From CAZAFL01 sp964484465 (GTDB taxonomy: Bacteria; Bacteroidota; Ignavibacteria; UBA10030; SZUA-254): 64,000 nt of DNA. The notes below the pieces were generated by a model, which saw only the letters and a program-made list of their open reading frames with translations, was not told the origin of the DNA and searched no databases. Both the position numbers and the translations under genes were made by a program. How positions within the stretch are numbered: position 1 is the first letter of the stretch; each line of letters begins with the position of its first letter. Of this stretch, positions 35,729 through 47,000 are shown in pieces. The stretch lies in assembly GCA_964484465.1 (NCBI GenBank), contig CAZAFL010000016.1, positions 1 to 64,000 of the forward strand, written 5' to 3'.

Positions 35729-36108
35729 TTAATGTAAAGAGGTGAAAAGAAAATACGAAAGCATCTCGCGATAGTCAAACCATCGTATCCAAAAATATAT
35801 ACGAATCTATGGATTGCCCTCGTAAGACAAAAATCCTTTAATTTACAGCAATTTTTAAGCCGTTTAATTTGACATTCGTTTTCATCATTTTTATATTTTG
35901 TGCCATGAAAATCACCTTCAATAATTCCTACCATCATTCCAATCATTGTTCATCCTTTTTGTCGTGAGATATGAATTCATATCTGCGTCTTCATTGAAAT
36001 GGCAGTGCCATGCTTTGCGCATTGTAGCCTATCCGTTTCAACACAATATATGTACAAATTTTTCCAGGTATTGTGAGAATGTTATTTGAATAATGAAAGG
36101 GTCGTAAC
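35729..36108. other. Divergent intergenic region
   Basis: A 380-base AT-rich region between the minus-strand VPS10-like gene and a plus-strand small membrane protein, so it must hold two divergent promoters. Apart from an AAAGG ribosome site at about 36097-36101, no clear promoter consensus, repeat or structured RNA was recognised. A minus-strand frame (35725-35946) is open but looks like chance. Confidence 0.6.
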
Positions 36109-36489
36109 ATGGGTTCGGAGAAATTTCTTCTCATCATTGTCACTGTCATTTTCATCGGGATAGCAATTGCTGTTGGGTATTTCCTTTTCGGTGCAAACGC
36201 CGTTGCGTCAAATAAAGATGGACTCGTCGGCGGTATCAATAATTTGGGATTGAATGCAATGTCGTACCGGATTCGGGGACGGCAAATGGGCGGGGGTGAA
36301 GGATCGTATGCCGGCTATAACATCCCGCAAAAATTTTTAAAAACTGATGATGGGACGTTTGTGGCAGAAGTTCACCCTCAATCGATTACCTTCACCGGTA
36401 CATCAAAACAGGGATATGGAACAATTCAGGCAATACTCGACAGCAGTGGCGTTTTGCACAGTTTTTCATATACCGGTGAATTTCAATAG
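36109..36489 (+). CDS. Membrane-anchored pilin-like small protein
   Basis: 126 residues with an AAAGG ribosome site. One N-terminal helix (residues about 6-29, FLLIIVTVIFIGIAIAVG) is followed by a predicted extracytoplasmic part with a GGGEGSYAGY stretch. The hydrophobic start and the following helix-then-GGGxGS pattern resemble type IV pilin-like proteins seen in Ignavibacteria-like genomes, but the Gly/Phe-Glu prepilin cleavage site is absent, so processing by a prepilin peptidase is not predicted. No pilus assembly gene is nearby. Function unknown. Confidence 0.7.
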   Translation: MGSEKFLLIIVTVIFIGIAIAVGYFLFGANAVASNKDGLVGGINNLGLNAMSYRIRGRQMGGGEGSYAGYNIPQKFLKTDDGTFVAEVHPQSITFTGTSKQGYGTIQAILDSSGVLHSFSYTGEFQ

Positions 36490-36731
36490 TATGCGATAGA
36501 CGGAATTGACGTTTTCCTCTTAACGGTTGACGGCCTTCCGGGACATTTCCGAATAACATGACCTGAATAGCTGTACCTTGCTGTTACACGCCATAACACT
36601 TGCATTTCTCACTGTTATATCTTTGCCCCTCCTCAAATGTATCAATGTATTTAACCTTGGCATTATTGCTACGTAAGAGGTTTAAGAATAGTTTAAGGAT
36701 ATTTCTAAACTAGCATGAAAGATAATTGAAT

Positions 36732-37139
36732 ATGTTGAAGAAACTCTTGTGGTTTCACAAATGCATAAACTACTACTTTTATCGATGGCAAGTATTCGTG
36801 GGTAGTCCCATCCCCGAAGAGGGCGCTGTTTTTATGTCTGCAGCGTGGATATGTATTAATATTTTCAACTTAAACTTGGTCGTAAAACTCTTTTGGAATA
36901 TTTATTTTATTCCAAACAAGCCAAGCCGGCTTGCAATCGTCCTGATTCTCCTTGCCATATTGGGATTAAACTATTTTGTCACAAAGGCAGGAAATAAGTT
37001 TGAGGAGATCAAAAAAGAATTTGCTATTCAAGACTTGCGTAAGATAAAACGCGAGAAAACACTGACTCTTGTGTACTTCCTTTTGTCGCCAGCGGTTTTT
37101 TTCCTGTTAGCTACACTAGCGCATAACTCGGTTCCTTGA
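36732..37139 (+). CDS. Three-helix membrane protein of unknown function
   Basis: 135 residues from ATG 36732 (a TTG two codons upstream is open). Hydrophobic segments at about 34-56, 64-83 and 105-128 suggest three membrane helices with a basic linker (KFEEIKKEF ... LRKIKREK) between the last two. Nothing resembling a known transporter or enzyme is visible. It is 242 bases after the pilin-like gene on the same strand with no ribosome site of note. Coding status is supported by the consistent hydrophobic pattern and length only. Confidence 0.55.
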   Translation: MLKKLLWFHKCINYYFYRWQVFVGSPIPEEGAVFMSAAWICINIFNLNLVVKLFWNIYFIPNKPSRLAIVLILLAILGLNYFVTKAGNKFEEIKKEFAIQDLRKIKREKTLTLVYFLLSPAVFFLLATLAHNSVP

Positions 37140-37215
37140 TTTTACAATTAATTGTACGTTAATTAGGTACATTCGTCGTGTGAGTGATATCAAATCACAA
37201 CTTGAATACCCCTGA

Positions 37216-38604
37216 ATGAAAAGCAGCGCTAATAATTTCCCCACTGAAGTTGGAGTTATACTCTTCCGATCCATTCTCCTGATTATTACAACGGGATGGT
37301 GTTTTCATGTTCACGCTCAACAGGTTACACTTGAATCATCGACGATGCATGACCAAAATATTTTCGATATCTACGCCAATACACCCGACCAAATTACGCA
37401 ATTCCAAATCGATGCATCAAAGGACTGGGATCTTGATGCCACGACCCTCAGTTTATCATACAACGGGTCGGCTTTACTATTTAACGACCTCCCTTCCAGA
37501 AACTACCACGTCCATGTTCTCTCGTTAAATTCTGCCTTTCAGTTTTATAACGATGAAGCAGATGAACCGCAAGAACATGATCAGGATTCCTCCGATGTTG
37601 ATAAAGATTCTTCAGACGTCAACCAGGATTCATCCGTAACCCCAATAAAACAAATTCAGAGTACACCGGTGGTTCCGCCCGTTCATGTTGACAGCCTCGA
37701 CCGTTTTTTATATGTTGCAATTCTCGGGGCGGGGCAATTTGATAAACAAGACTTTCAACTCTACGATAATTCCAAAGTTGAAGGGATATTAACGTACCGT
37801 TATCCTCTGGGTACACTAATGAGTCTTCGGCCTTCATACGGATTGTCGTACCATTACTATCCGAGCCTTCCCGGACTAATTAATGTTGAAAATATTTTTT
37901 CAGGCGCTGTTACATCGACGGGTCCTGAACGCATGTGGGTTGATTTCTATGCACACTATGGCATTAAAAGCTATACAACTTCTACCACCTATACATATAC
38001 GGTTGGACCTCCTGTATTAGCCGGTCATGGCAAGCCGGGAGCGGGAGGGGGTGGAAAAAGGAAGAAGACGTATGTTCTGAACACACCATCGGTGCGTCAA
38101 TTCCTGGTATCCTTGAACATCGAGCGACAATTACTTCCTGATACGCGCCTTGCAGGGCAATATCTGTATTTTGCCACCCCTTCCTCCGAAGCACGCATTT
38201 TGCCGCAGCAGATAAGTAACGCGATTGAGCAACAGGGCTCCATCGGGGAGTTCACCTCGGAAAACGAGATCTTCGACGATCATTATGCATACTCCGGCAA
38301 CGCATTCATACTGCAGGTACAACAGGCTCTCCCGTTTTCCTTCACCCTCACCGTCAAAGGAGTGTACCAGAAAAAAACGTACACCCTTCCCGCAATGGAC
38401 CTTGCCGATTCAGTTGTCATTGCGTCCAACAGACTCGATGAACGATTTGAAAACGAAATCAGCCTGACGACATCAATTCAGCTTTCAGAGGGCAAGATTC
38501 TCAAACCCAAGGCCATTTTCCATTATATCAGGAATAAATCGAATGCACCGTATTACGACTTCGATAAGAATAGTTTTTTAGTAGGAGTTGATTTTAGTTT
38601 CTAA
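37216..38604 (+). CDS. Putative outer-membrane beta-barrel protein with an acidic linker
   Basis: 462 residues. A signal peptide (about 10-34, TTGWCFHVHAQ) leads to a periplasmic segment. An Asp/Ser-rich linker repeat follows (DSSDVDKDSSDVNQDSS, about 138-155), then a beta-rich region (about 165-462) rich in alternating aromatic and polar residues. It ends GVDFSF, with the terminal Phe that outer-membrane barrels require. It points toward the exopolysaccharide genes on the other strand (12 bases apart, tail to tail), so it could be an export pore, but co-transcription is impossible. No family recognised. Confidence 0.75.
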   Translation: MKSSANNFPTEVGVILFRSILLIITTGWCFHVHAQQVTLESSTMHDQNIFDIYANTPDQITQFQIDASKDWDLDATTLSLSYNGSALLFNDLPSRNYHVHVLSLNSAFQFYNDEADEPQEHDQDSSDVDKDSSDVNQDSSVTPIKQIQSTPVVPPVHVDSLDRFLYVAILGAGQFDKQDFQLYDNSKVEGILTYRYPLGTLMSLRPSYGLSYHYYPSLPGLINVENIFSGAVTSTGPERMWVDFYAHYGIKSYTTSTTYTYTVGPPVLAGHGKPGAGGGGKRKKTYVLNTPSVRQFLVSLNIERQLLPDTRLAGQYLYFATPSSEARILPQQISNAIEQQGSIGEFTSENEIFDDHYAYSGNAFILQVQQALPFSFTLTVKGVYQKKTYTLPAMDLADSVVIASNRLDERFENEISLTTSIQLSEGKILKPKAIFHYIRNKSNAPYYDFDKNSFLVGVDFSF

Positions 38605-38616
38605 TCAACTTCTAAC

Positions 38617-39930
38617 TCAGGAATAGTCTTTTCTTATATTTCGCAGTGTTTCGGAAGACAGCGGTTCAACGTCAAACCGGATGGTTTTTTCCCACGTATG
38701 TCTCTCCTTCTTGATAATATCAAGGTACACCGCTTTTCCGACAATATAAATCCAGAACTGACAGTAGGTAAAATACATAAGGAATGTCAGGACAATATTT
38801 GACATATTGTCCTCCCTGTCGTACGATAATGCAAGGAGAATTTCAAGCATAAATAAAAAGAGCGCGAGAATCCAGACTGCAGTGTAAGGCCCCGGCAGCG
38901 TGATAATAACAACATTAAATATTCCCAGAAGAAAAAGGATATCCGAACTGACGATGGCGATGAGAAAAATATAGTATAACGACAGGAGGTACAACAACTC
39001 AAATGCAAGAAATTTATTCTTGAATGCCGGTATTTCTTTCAGGAATTTCGTCCCGACATAATTATTTCCCCGCACCCATCGAGTCCGCTGTTTTATCCAC
39101 ACTTTCCATGATTCTGGTTCCTGTTCATATGTCACCGCATAAGGGATATATTTGATCCTGAAGCCTTCCATGTAAATCCGAATGCTGAGCTCAGAATCTT
39201 CTGTAATTGCCCTGTCATCCCATCCACCGAGTTTCAGCAACAAGCTTCGTCGGACAACGAAATTTGTGCCGGGGAGCGTTGCGACTTTGAACATCTTCCA
39301 TCGTCCAGCCTGAAGCATCGACTGGAAGCTCAATGTTTCAATATTGATGAACCTCGTCAGGAAATTCCGTGATTTGTTGACCGTTCGGAATTTTCCCAGA
39401 ACCGCACCGAGAGAGGTATCGAGGAGAAGCTGCGCAACAAGGTATTTGAGCGATGAAGGTTCGGGGGTATTATCCGCATCATAGATCGCAATGATTTCCG
39501 ATTCGGTTTGCTGAAGCCCGAGATTCAGCGCTCTCGATTTCCCTTTTCCTGACTCGTTCCCGGGAACAACATACAGTTTTACCCTCGGGTCCCGACGTGC
39601 AAAGCTCTCGATAATGGAACGTGTTGCATCGGTTGAACCATCATCGATAATGATCATGTCGAGATGATGTGAAGGGTAATCCAGATTCAGCATCGACTGA
39701 AGCGTCCGCGCCATCACCTTCTCTTCATTCCGGGCGGGGATAAGAATTGTCACATTGGGAAAATCAAACTGTTGTTCATCGACGGCCGCCTGTTCTTTTC
39801 GTGATGCCCGGTAGTGAAAAAATCCGGCGAGGGTAAGTATAAGCTGATAGGCAATCATAAACCATATCAGAATTACGGCGAGAAGAAAAAAAATCCCGAG
39901 TCCAATGTCGACCAGCGAGTGTTCCGGCAT
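38617..39930 (-). CDS. Processive glycosyltransferase family 2 (YdaM/PgaC-like)
   Basis: 437 residues: an N-terminal membrane helix pair (about 8-40), a GT2 domain with IIIDDGST, IYDADNTPE and TEDSEL (catalytic base), then QRTRWVRGNN (QxxRW motif for processive synthases), and several C-terminal membrane helices (about 305-400). This layout is that of polysaccharide synthases that extrude the chain through the membrane. Its ATG sits directly after the stop of the DUF2334/glycosidase gene, so they form an operon. In Bacillus, YdaL (DUF2334) and YdaM (GT2) form an equivalent pair for exopolysaccharide synthesis. Sugar specificity unknown. Confidence 0.92.
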   Translation of the reverse strand: MPEHSLVDIGLGIFFLLAVILIWFMIAYQLILTLAGFFHYRASRKEQAAVDEQQFDFPNVTILIPARNEEKVMARTLQSMLNLDYPSHHLDMIIIDDGSTDATRSIIESFARRDPRVKLYVVPGNESGKGKSRALNLGLQQTESEIIAIYDADNTPEPSSLKYLVAQLLLDTSLGAVLGKFRTVNKSRNFLTRFINIETLSFQSMLQAGRWKMFKVATLPGTNFVVRRSLLLKLGGWDDRAITEDSELSIRIYMEGFRIKYIPYAVTYEQEPESWKVWIKQRTRWVRGNNYVGTKFLKEIPAFKNKFLAFELLYLLSLYYIFLIAIVSSDILFLLGIFNVVIITLPGPYTAVWILALFLFMLEILLALSYDREDNMSNIVLTFLMYFTYCQFWIYIVGKAVYLDIIKKERHTWEKTIRFDVEPLSSETLRNIRKDYS

Positions 39931-42900
39931 TTAGCGCTTCTTTACCTGGTAGCGTGAAACCCTGACAACGGTATAAAACGTGAGAAGCGCTGTGCCTGAT
40001 ATCATTCCGAAACCGACAATGACCCATGAAGACCAGAAACTTGTTAAATCGACACCATACGAAACCGTCGTCTCAAGAACAACATTGACCGTGTGCTCGC
40101 CATGAGGCAGCATAATGGAAAAACGACGGTATCCCTTAGCGACCGGAGTACCTACCTCACCGCCATCGACAAAGACGGTGTACGGATTATGACTAAATGT
40201 TGCGATGCAACGTGTGGCACTATTGTAGGAAAAGGTTATACTCCGGTTACCGTTGATAAGGCTCGTGAGTTTTCCTGAAATTGTTAATAATTGACCGCCA
40301 GAGGGCGGAGTAAACGGTATAGCAGATTGCTTGTCAAGAAAAATCGAATAACGTCCCGCCGGCAATAAAAATTTTCCATCCTCCGACCTCAATCTCTCTC
40401 CGTTGGACGTCCGTAACGACGAATACTCCTTTGACAGATCAAGGATGACATGAAACGGTGAATTAAATTCCCATTGGCCCGCATCTCTTTGCAACGTAGC
40501 CCTGGCAGATGCCGCATATGGTATAAGACGTAAATCCTGGGGACGCACGCTCGACTCAGAGTAAATTGCAAACCGGTCGGTTCCTAAAGCTGCGGACCGG
40601 ATCATCTGAAAACTCTCGATCCCTGATTGGACCAATGTCGGAAATGGGGTCGGGATATTTTCATTCCGGAATTGCAAAATATTCAGATCAACCATCAACG
40701 GAAGTTTATCATTTGTCAACGACCGGTACCGTGTCGCTAATTGTTCATATCGCTGGGGGTCTTTCGACCATTCGGATTGCGGATCTTCAACCTGTAAATT
40801 GAAAGCATACTTACTGTTTAAATCAACAATCCGACGAATGTCGACTCCATAATTAGTCCGTAATTCGGGGTTGCCGATATTGTCCATTACAGTAATTATT
40901 ATGTCGAGAAACGGCTTTTTCATTTTCACATTGTTCAGCATGTTCAAGAATTCTTCGTGGAATGAAACCAGCGATTCCACCCGGTAGTTTTCAAACAACT
41001 TCCACGCCGCCGGATTTCGTTTCCAAAACATAGAAGATGTTGAATCGAGTAAGGCTGCGGGGTCGAAACCATTTTTAGTTTTGAACTGGTTCCGTGCAGA
41101 TACATGCATCGGCGTAAGGAGTTTCGGGTCGTGCGGTCCATTTCCAGAATCAAAATAGAGCTCTGCAAGGTTGACGCCATCCCAATCGTATGCCTCCAGA
41201 AATTCCCGATACGTATCCTTTACTTTTGTTAAACAAGCTGGTTCAGTCAATGCCACAGGGTATCGCCATGAGGGTCGTACTGATTCTCCCTTGTAGTTGA
41301 CCTCCTGCCATTCAGGATGTTCCTTCCAAAACTTTTGAGAAACCTGCGGCGGCTCGAGCCAGGCGTACACGCTGATGCCATTTGCATGGCAGAGGGATAT
41401 CAGACGGGCATAATCATACGTCCACGTGGGGTACTGATGCCAGCTCGCCGCGTGAATGACGCGAACACCTTCGGCAACCCAGTGCTTGACTAAATCTTCA
41501 ACACTGATATTATGGCGGTAGCCCGGGTCGAAATACAATTCGAGGTTTTCACGTCGGAGAACAGGCTTCAACCTAAAATACTTCGTCACGTAGTCGATGA
41601 GGAACGGAAATCTGCTGTATCCTTCATGGGTAAGAGGGTCAAATCTTACCCCGAGAAATAAAAACTTCCCGCTTCCAAATTGCCTCCCGATGACAACGGG
41701 CGCGTCGGTCCTGGCGTCGATACAGAAAATCTCATCGTCTTTCCGGACCTCAAACCGGGGCATGATTTCTGAAAATGATAATAAGAGCGGGTCTTCCGGA
41801 AAAAGGCGGTCTCTCATTCGCTCGACTTTGAGAAATGACTCGGCATATTTTATCCCGAGTTCTTCCGCAACTCCATTCTTTCCGTCCGTAATAAGATTCC
41901 CTCCGCTTTCAACAAACTGGACGATACGGTCATAATCCCGGTCGGCAAGAATGTCGACTGTCGGATATGGAACCACCAGTAAATTATAGCCGGATAATTT
42001 GTCCAGATCTTCAACGGCAAGCGAATCGGTCTGGATATTCAGCGACCGAAATGCGGAAAGAAAACTTTCCTGATCATTCGCTGTACTTCCCGTCAGATGA
42101 CGATTCCAGAGAACCGCAACCCGGGCTTCATCAAACGACTCTTCGCGCGGAAATAAATCATTCCAAAATCTCTTTACGTTATACTGAATGTTCTCAGCAA
42201 ATGTCGGTTCCATTTCACGATATTCGGAAGGTTCAGCAAGGTATATTTCCCCGGGAGGGACCTCAATGCTTTTCCGGAAAGCTCCGTGAACCCGGGACTC
42301 TGAAATAATCCTGTGGTCGACTTCACCATTTGGCCGCAACCACGTTTCCCGCAAGTATTGATCTTCAAGTGAGACCGAATATGTCACCGAACCGGTCGCG
42401 ATCACCCTGTCCTTTAACGTGACTGTGCAATTTTCATTTTTGACATCCATAAACGTGTATCCCAGGTCGAGAATACCGTCGACATACTCCTCAATATACT
42501 TGACATCAATAAAAGGATGAATAAATGCCGAGGCAAAACCGTCACGGACAGCTAATTGCGTTTGAGCTCCTTTCAGTAATTGTTGAACTGCGTCTTCTTC
42601 AACCTTGGGATCATCATCGAGAGGGATGTACCCCAAATTTTCAGGAATGATTCGCTGTCCGTAGAGGTCATGATCAATGATGAAAGGAAAATATTGACTG
42701 TAGTTAATATCTTCGATGACCATTCGCTGCTCCATAACAGTGGAGAAGAAGGTTCCGAACGTCTTATAATCAAGTTCCGAAGCGGTGTAATGAGGAGTTT
42801 CCCAGACGAGCGGGTAAATATTGTTCTTCCAGCATTCCTCCAATCCCATTTCTAACTTCTTTTCGACATACTCCTTTGAATCGGTTTTGATTACTCCCCC

Positions 42901-43899
42901 GATACTTTCATCCCAGAATTCATAATCAGTAGCGGTGACACCGCGATACTGATGGGTAACACCATGCATGACGATTGTTGCGCCTCTTGACACCATATAG
43001 TGAATCGCATCGACGAAATCCGGCTTGTCGGAAAGGCTCAGCCTTAGTCCCGCTTCGGGGTCCACAAAAAACGGTATAATGCCGACCAGGAACGGAACGT
43101 GCCTTTTGTACATTGCATCGGCTATTCGTCGAAGCGAGGCGGGGTCTTCGAACACATCCACGTCCTCAATTCGTAGCAGTGCACGATGAATTTCTTCATG
43201 CTGTTCTCCCAGAAGATCATGAAGCATGTCTGCAAAGAATACATAACGGTCAGTTTCGGTCGCAGATGCAAATGGCGAATCACCGATATAGATGAAATTT
43301 CCACTGCGAACAATGTACGGAGCTTCGCGGTGCGTTCCCGTTGAGAACGCAGACGCCAACACTTCGACCTGTTCGCTGTGAATGATATTGATAATGTTAA
43401 GATTTTCTTCCCCTTTGGTAAACTGTCGTTTCCCCGCTTTGACAATGTCAAAAATTGAGGATGTATCAAGCAACGAGAAAGTAAACCCTAATCTGGTCGC
43501 AAGGTCGAATTTTCTGGAAAATGCGTCAAAGCCTGTGTTCATCCAGACAAGCGTCTTGGAAGTATTGTACGCATCTTTGAGAAATCTTACCGGTGGGTCA
43601 TACTTTTTACTGTAACCGATGAAAAAAGTAAAGTCGAATTTTTCAATATCGCCCGGAGAATATGCTTCGACACCTTTGATTTCATAGTGAACATTGAAAT
43701 GACCGAGAAGCATCGCCATTTCCCTCGCATCGCCGCGTGCATAATTACTCGGGATGTCATATCCTTCAAAAAGAATAAGAACGTTTTTTGGATTGGGGGC
43801 TTTGCCGGACGACTGTGAGGGTATGAGAAGAAAAGTGAAACATATAAAAAAGAGGGTCACCGACTCGCTCGTTCTGATGAACTCCCTAATTTGCTTCAT
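39931..43899 (-). CDS. DUF2334 deacetylase-like and TIM-barrel glycosidase fusion protein
   Basis: 1322 residues with a signal peptide (about 13-32). A GATase-like or Rossmann segment (about 38-235) precedes a DUF2334 polysaccharide-deacetylase-like domain (about 240-480, RIEDVDVFEDPASLRRIADA and MHGVTHQY). A second GATase-like region lies at about 605-770. A GH-like TIM barrel (about 785-1130) has AWLEPPQVS and GVNLAELYFDSG carrying candidate acids, and a C-terminal beta-domain follows. A membrane helix (about 1290-1312) anchors it, leaving most of the protein periplasmic. It probably modifies or trims the polymer made by the coupled GT2 synthase, in the style of PgaB or YdaL. Confidence 0.85.
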   Translation of the reverse strand: MKQIREFIRTSESVTLFFICFTFLLIPSQSSGKAPNPKNVLILFEGYDIPSNYARGDAREMAMLLGHFNVHYEIKGVEAYSPGDIEKFDFTFFIGYSKKYDPPVRFLKDAYNTSKTLVWMNTGFDAFSRKFDLATRLGFTFSLLDTSSIFDIVKAGKRQFTKGEENLNIINIIHSEQVEVLASAFSTGTHREAPYIVRSGNFIYIGDSPFASATETDRYVFFADMLHDLLGEQHEEIHRALLRIEDVDVFEDPASLRRIADAMYKRHVPFLVGIIPFFVDPEAGLRLSLSDKPDFVDAIHYMVSRGATIVMHGVTHQYRGVTATDYEFWDESIGGVIKTDSKEYVEKKLEMGLEECWKNNIYPLVWETPHYTASELDYKTFGTFFSTVMEQRMVIEDINYSQYFPFIIDHDLYGQRIIPENLGYIPLDDDPKVEEDAVQQLLKGAQTQLAVRDGFASAFIHPFIDVKYIEEYVDGILDLGYTFMDVKNENCTVTLKDRVIATGSVTYSVSLEDQYLRETWLRPNGEVDHRIISESRVHGAFRKSIEVPPGEIYLAEPSEYREMEPTFAENIQYNVKRFWNDLFPREESFDEARVAVLWNRHLTGSTANDQESFLSAFRSLNIQTDSLAVEDLDKLSGYNLLVVPYPTVDILADRDYDRIVQFVESGGNLITDGKNGVAEELGIKYAESFLKVERMRDRLFPEDPLLLSFSEIMPRFEVRKDDEIFCIDARTDAPVVIGRQFGSGKFLFLGVRFDPLTHEGYSRFPFLIDYVTKYFRLKPVLRRENLELYFDPGYRHNISVEDLVKHWVAEGVRVIHAASWHQYPTWTYDYARLISLCHANGISVYAWLEPPQVSQKFWKEHPEWQEVNYKGESVRPSWRYPVALTEPACLTKVKDTYREFLEAYDWDGVNLAELYFDSGNGPHDPKLLTPMHVSARNQFKTKNGFDPAALLDSTSSMFWKRNPAAWKLFENYRVESLVSFHEEFLNMLNNVKMKKPFLDIIITVMDNIGNPELRTNYGVDIRRIVDLNSKYAFNLQVEDPQSEWSKDPQRYEQLATRYRSLTNDKLPLMVDLNILQFRNENIPTPFPTLVQSGIESFQMIRSAALGTDRFAIYSESSVRPQDLRLIPYAASARATLQRDAGQWEFNSPFHVILDLSKEYSSLRTSNGERLRSEDGKFLLPAGRYSIFLDKQSAIPFTPPSGGQLLTISGKLTSLINGNRSITFSYNSATRCIATFSHNPYTVFVDGGEVGTPVAKGYRRFSIMLPHGEHTVNVVLETTVSYGVDLTSFWSSWVIVGFGMISGTALLTFYTVVRVSRYQVKKR

Positions 43900-44058
43900 A
43901 GTAACGTATATTACCTTTTCTTTAATAAAAAAATAGCGTTTTACCCATTAATAATCAACTATCCGGTAAACAACTATTGCGCATAATCACCAAACATACT
44001 ATATTTATGTGGAACACGCCCTTTTTTCCATTTTCATAGATCTTCCAAAAAATTCTTT

Positions 44059-47000
44059 ATGAACAAAACCAGTTACGGGTTTCTGGTTCTCTGCTGGCTT
44101 CTGCTGTGTAACGAATCACTCTTTTCCCAATGGAACTGGCAATCCCCGATCCCTCAGGGGAATGACCTCTTTAAGGTACAATTCATCAATGATGCCCTCG
44201 GCTGGGCTGTCGGAGAATATGGAACTGCACTTCATACCACTAATGCCGGAACAACATGGTACGAGCAGGAATTTGGGCGAACAGACAATATTCTCGGAAT
44301 TAACATGGTCTCCGATACTGAAGGATGGGCGACCGGAGATAATGGAATTATCCTCCATACAACCGACGCCGGCGACGACTGGGTCGAACAGACAAGCGGG
44401 GTTAGTGTCGGTTTAAACTCCCTTGACTTTACTAGCCAATTAGAAGGATGGGTTGCAGGCGACAATGAAGTAATTCTGCATACAACCAATGGAGGCTCTT
44501 CCTGGACGATACAGCATCAGGCTGGCAATAACGGGGTGAGTATCAATAGCATCATGTTTCTGAATAGTAATGAAGGATGGGCCGCAGCTGGTAACCGTGT
44601 CGTGTTTCACACAACGGACGGAGGGTCGAATTGGATTCGACAATCGGTAGGGATAGCTCCCACTTCATACTTGTCTGTCTACTTTGTTAACACCTCGCTC
44701 GGCTTTCTAGCGGGAACAAATGGCGTCATTCTGAGAACGGACGACGGTGGAACAATGTGGACACAAATAACGTCAGGTGTAAACACTAACCTCAATAACA
44801 TCCTCATGCAGAACTCATTTGTAGGATGGATCGTTGGAGACGCAGGAACACTTTTAAAGACGATAAACGGCGGACAATCCTGGTCCTTAACGATGATCGG
44901 GGACGGAAACGACATCAACGGTCTTTCAAAATTTGGCGGTACATTATGGGCGGTTGGAGGACTTGGAAAAATCCTTCTTTCGACAAACAGCGGAGTTGCG
45001 TGGGGGACTAACGATGTTGGCTCACGTCTGAGTGCAAATTGGATGGATTTCCCTACGTTGAATGTCGGGGTTGCTGTAGGCCAGACGGGACTTATCATGC
45101 GAACAACAGATGGGGGACATTTATGGCTGGACCAAACTTCACCTACCCCATCGGTATCATGCTACGGAGTAAAGTTTATCAGCAGCACAACAGGGTGGGC
45201 GGTTGGAGATAACGGAACAATTCTCCATACGCATGATGGTGAAACCTGGACCACACAATCAAGTTCTGTTACGCATTCGCTCCTCGGCATCACTTTCGGC
45301 AATTTCGCAAATGGCTGGATCGTCGGCGGTGAGTTCACAAACTTTACAGGAATCATCTTACACACAACTGATGCAGGAAATTCCTGGTCGGTGCAATACA
45401 ACAACGTACCTCACATTCTTTATGGTATTTCATTTCCAAATGCCACTACCGGATGGGCGGTCGGAGAAGTGGGCACCATTCTGCACACGACTGACGCCGG
45501 CACCACATGGGTCCCAGAGACAAGCGGGGTTAGCAATGCATTGTTCTGGTGTTCTTTTTTAGACTTACAAAATGGCTGGGCTGTTGGTGAACTGGGACGC
45601 ATTCTGTATACGACGAACGGCGGAACAACCTGGAATCCTCAAGCCTCCGGAGTAACAGTCGACTTGTATTCAGTTGTCGCACGGGATTTATTAGATGCAT
45701 TAGTCGCGGGAGATAAGGGAGTCATCCTGCACACCTCAGACCGAGGCATTCATTGGGATAATCAATACAGTCGTACCCAACATAGTCTCTTTGGTGTCAC
45801 GAGCCCATTCGACTCTGTTATTTGGGCATGTGGTGATTATGGAACAGTCCTTGCAGACACCATTGCCCGAGTAAATGGGTCTGTTCCAGGGATTGTCTTC
45901 TACGACATCAATAATAATGGATTTTATGATGCGGGAGAACCGGGAATGCAGGGGTGGAGAATCGTTCTCGGAGGTGACAAGGTTGATTCCACACTTTCAG
46001 GACCGGACGGTAGTTTTCGGTTTAACGGACTTCTCGACGGTTCATATACTTTATCTCAGGTTGCGCAGTCGTCGTGGACTCCGACTGTTCCAGTCTCACC
46101 AGCCTCTTATTCGTTTACCATTAATTCTACAACACCCAATTTTTCGGGGAATTTTGGTAACTACGCTCCACACGGTTATCCCTATAAAGTGAACAACCGC
46201 TGGAATCTTGTTTCTCTCCCTCTACTGGTAACCGATGCGCGAAAGTCTATTGTCTATCCCAACGCGATTTCCCCTGCGTTTGAATTTGAGGGCGTATATA
46301 TCCAAAAAGATACTTTACGACCTGGTACCGGCTACTGGTTGAAATTTCCATCACCTCAAACCGTCTGGATTCCCGGTGAAGCAATTCACACCGACAGTTT
46401 TTCCCTAGCCCAGGGCTGGAACCTCATCGGAACAATCAATGACACAGTGCCAGCCGCTTCTGTCACTACAAACCCGCCTGGTGTTATCACTTCCCCAATC
46501 TACAAATATTCTACCGGATATATTGCTACATCTGTCATTGTTCCCGGGCAGGGGTATTGGGTGAGAGTTAGTGCTGCGGGAAAAATAATTATGACGTCAC
46601 CCGGACACCATGCCCCAATGACACATTCATTGTTTACTCAATTCAACAGATCTTCGAACCTCAACAAGATATCAATTACGGATTGTGATGGCGGTTCTCA
46701 ATCTCTTTTCTTTGGCAGGGCAAATGAGTTGAAGGACCCTCAAACATTGTTTGACCTTCCTCCTCTTCCTCCGAATGGAAGTTTTGATGCTCGTTTTGAA
46801 AATGGCAGTACCCTGGCTCTTTTCGACTCGGCAAATAGTCAAAATAATACTGCAATCATTACCATTCAGGCTTCATGCTACCCTGTCACAATTGCCTGGC
46901 ATGTTTCGCAACCTGAGGGGTTGAACTACTCATTGCGGGATCCTGCCTCCAATCGTGAATTAGTGAAATCAATGTCCGATTCCGGTTCTGTGGTCATCGA

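Noticed and set aside
35725..35946. Minus-strand 73-residue frame upstream of the VPS10-like gene
   Set aside because: No signal, motif or ribosome site; it lies in the promoter region between divergent genes and reads as AT-rich chance coding.
35991..36239. Minus-strand 82-residue frame across the start of the pilin-like gene
   Set aside because: It is antisense to a gene with a good ribosome site and membrane helix.
44150..45850. Tandem repeats that might suggest a CRISPR array or satellite
   Set aside because: The repeats are in frame and encode the YCF48/BNR protein repeat; there are no identical direct repeats with spacers.
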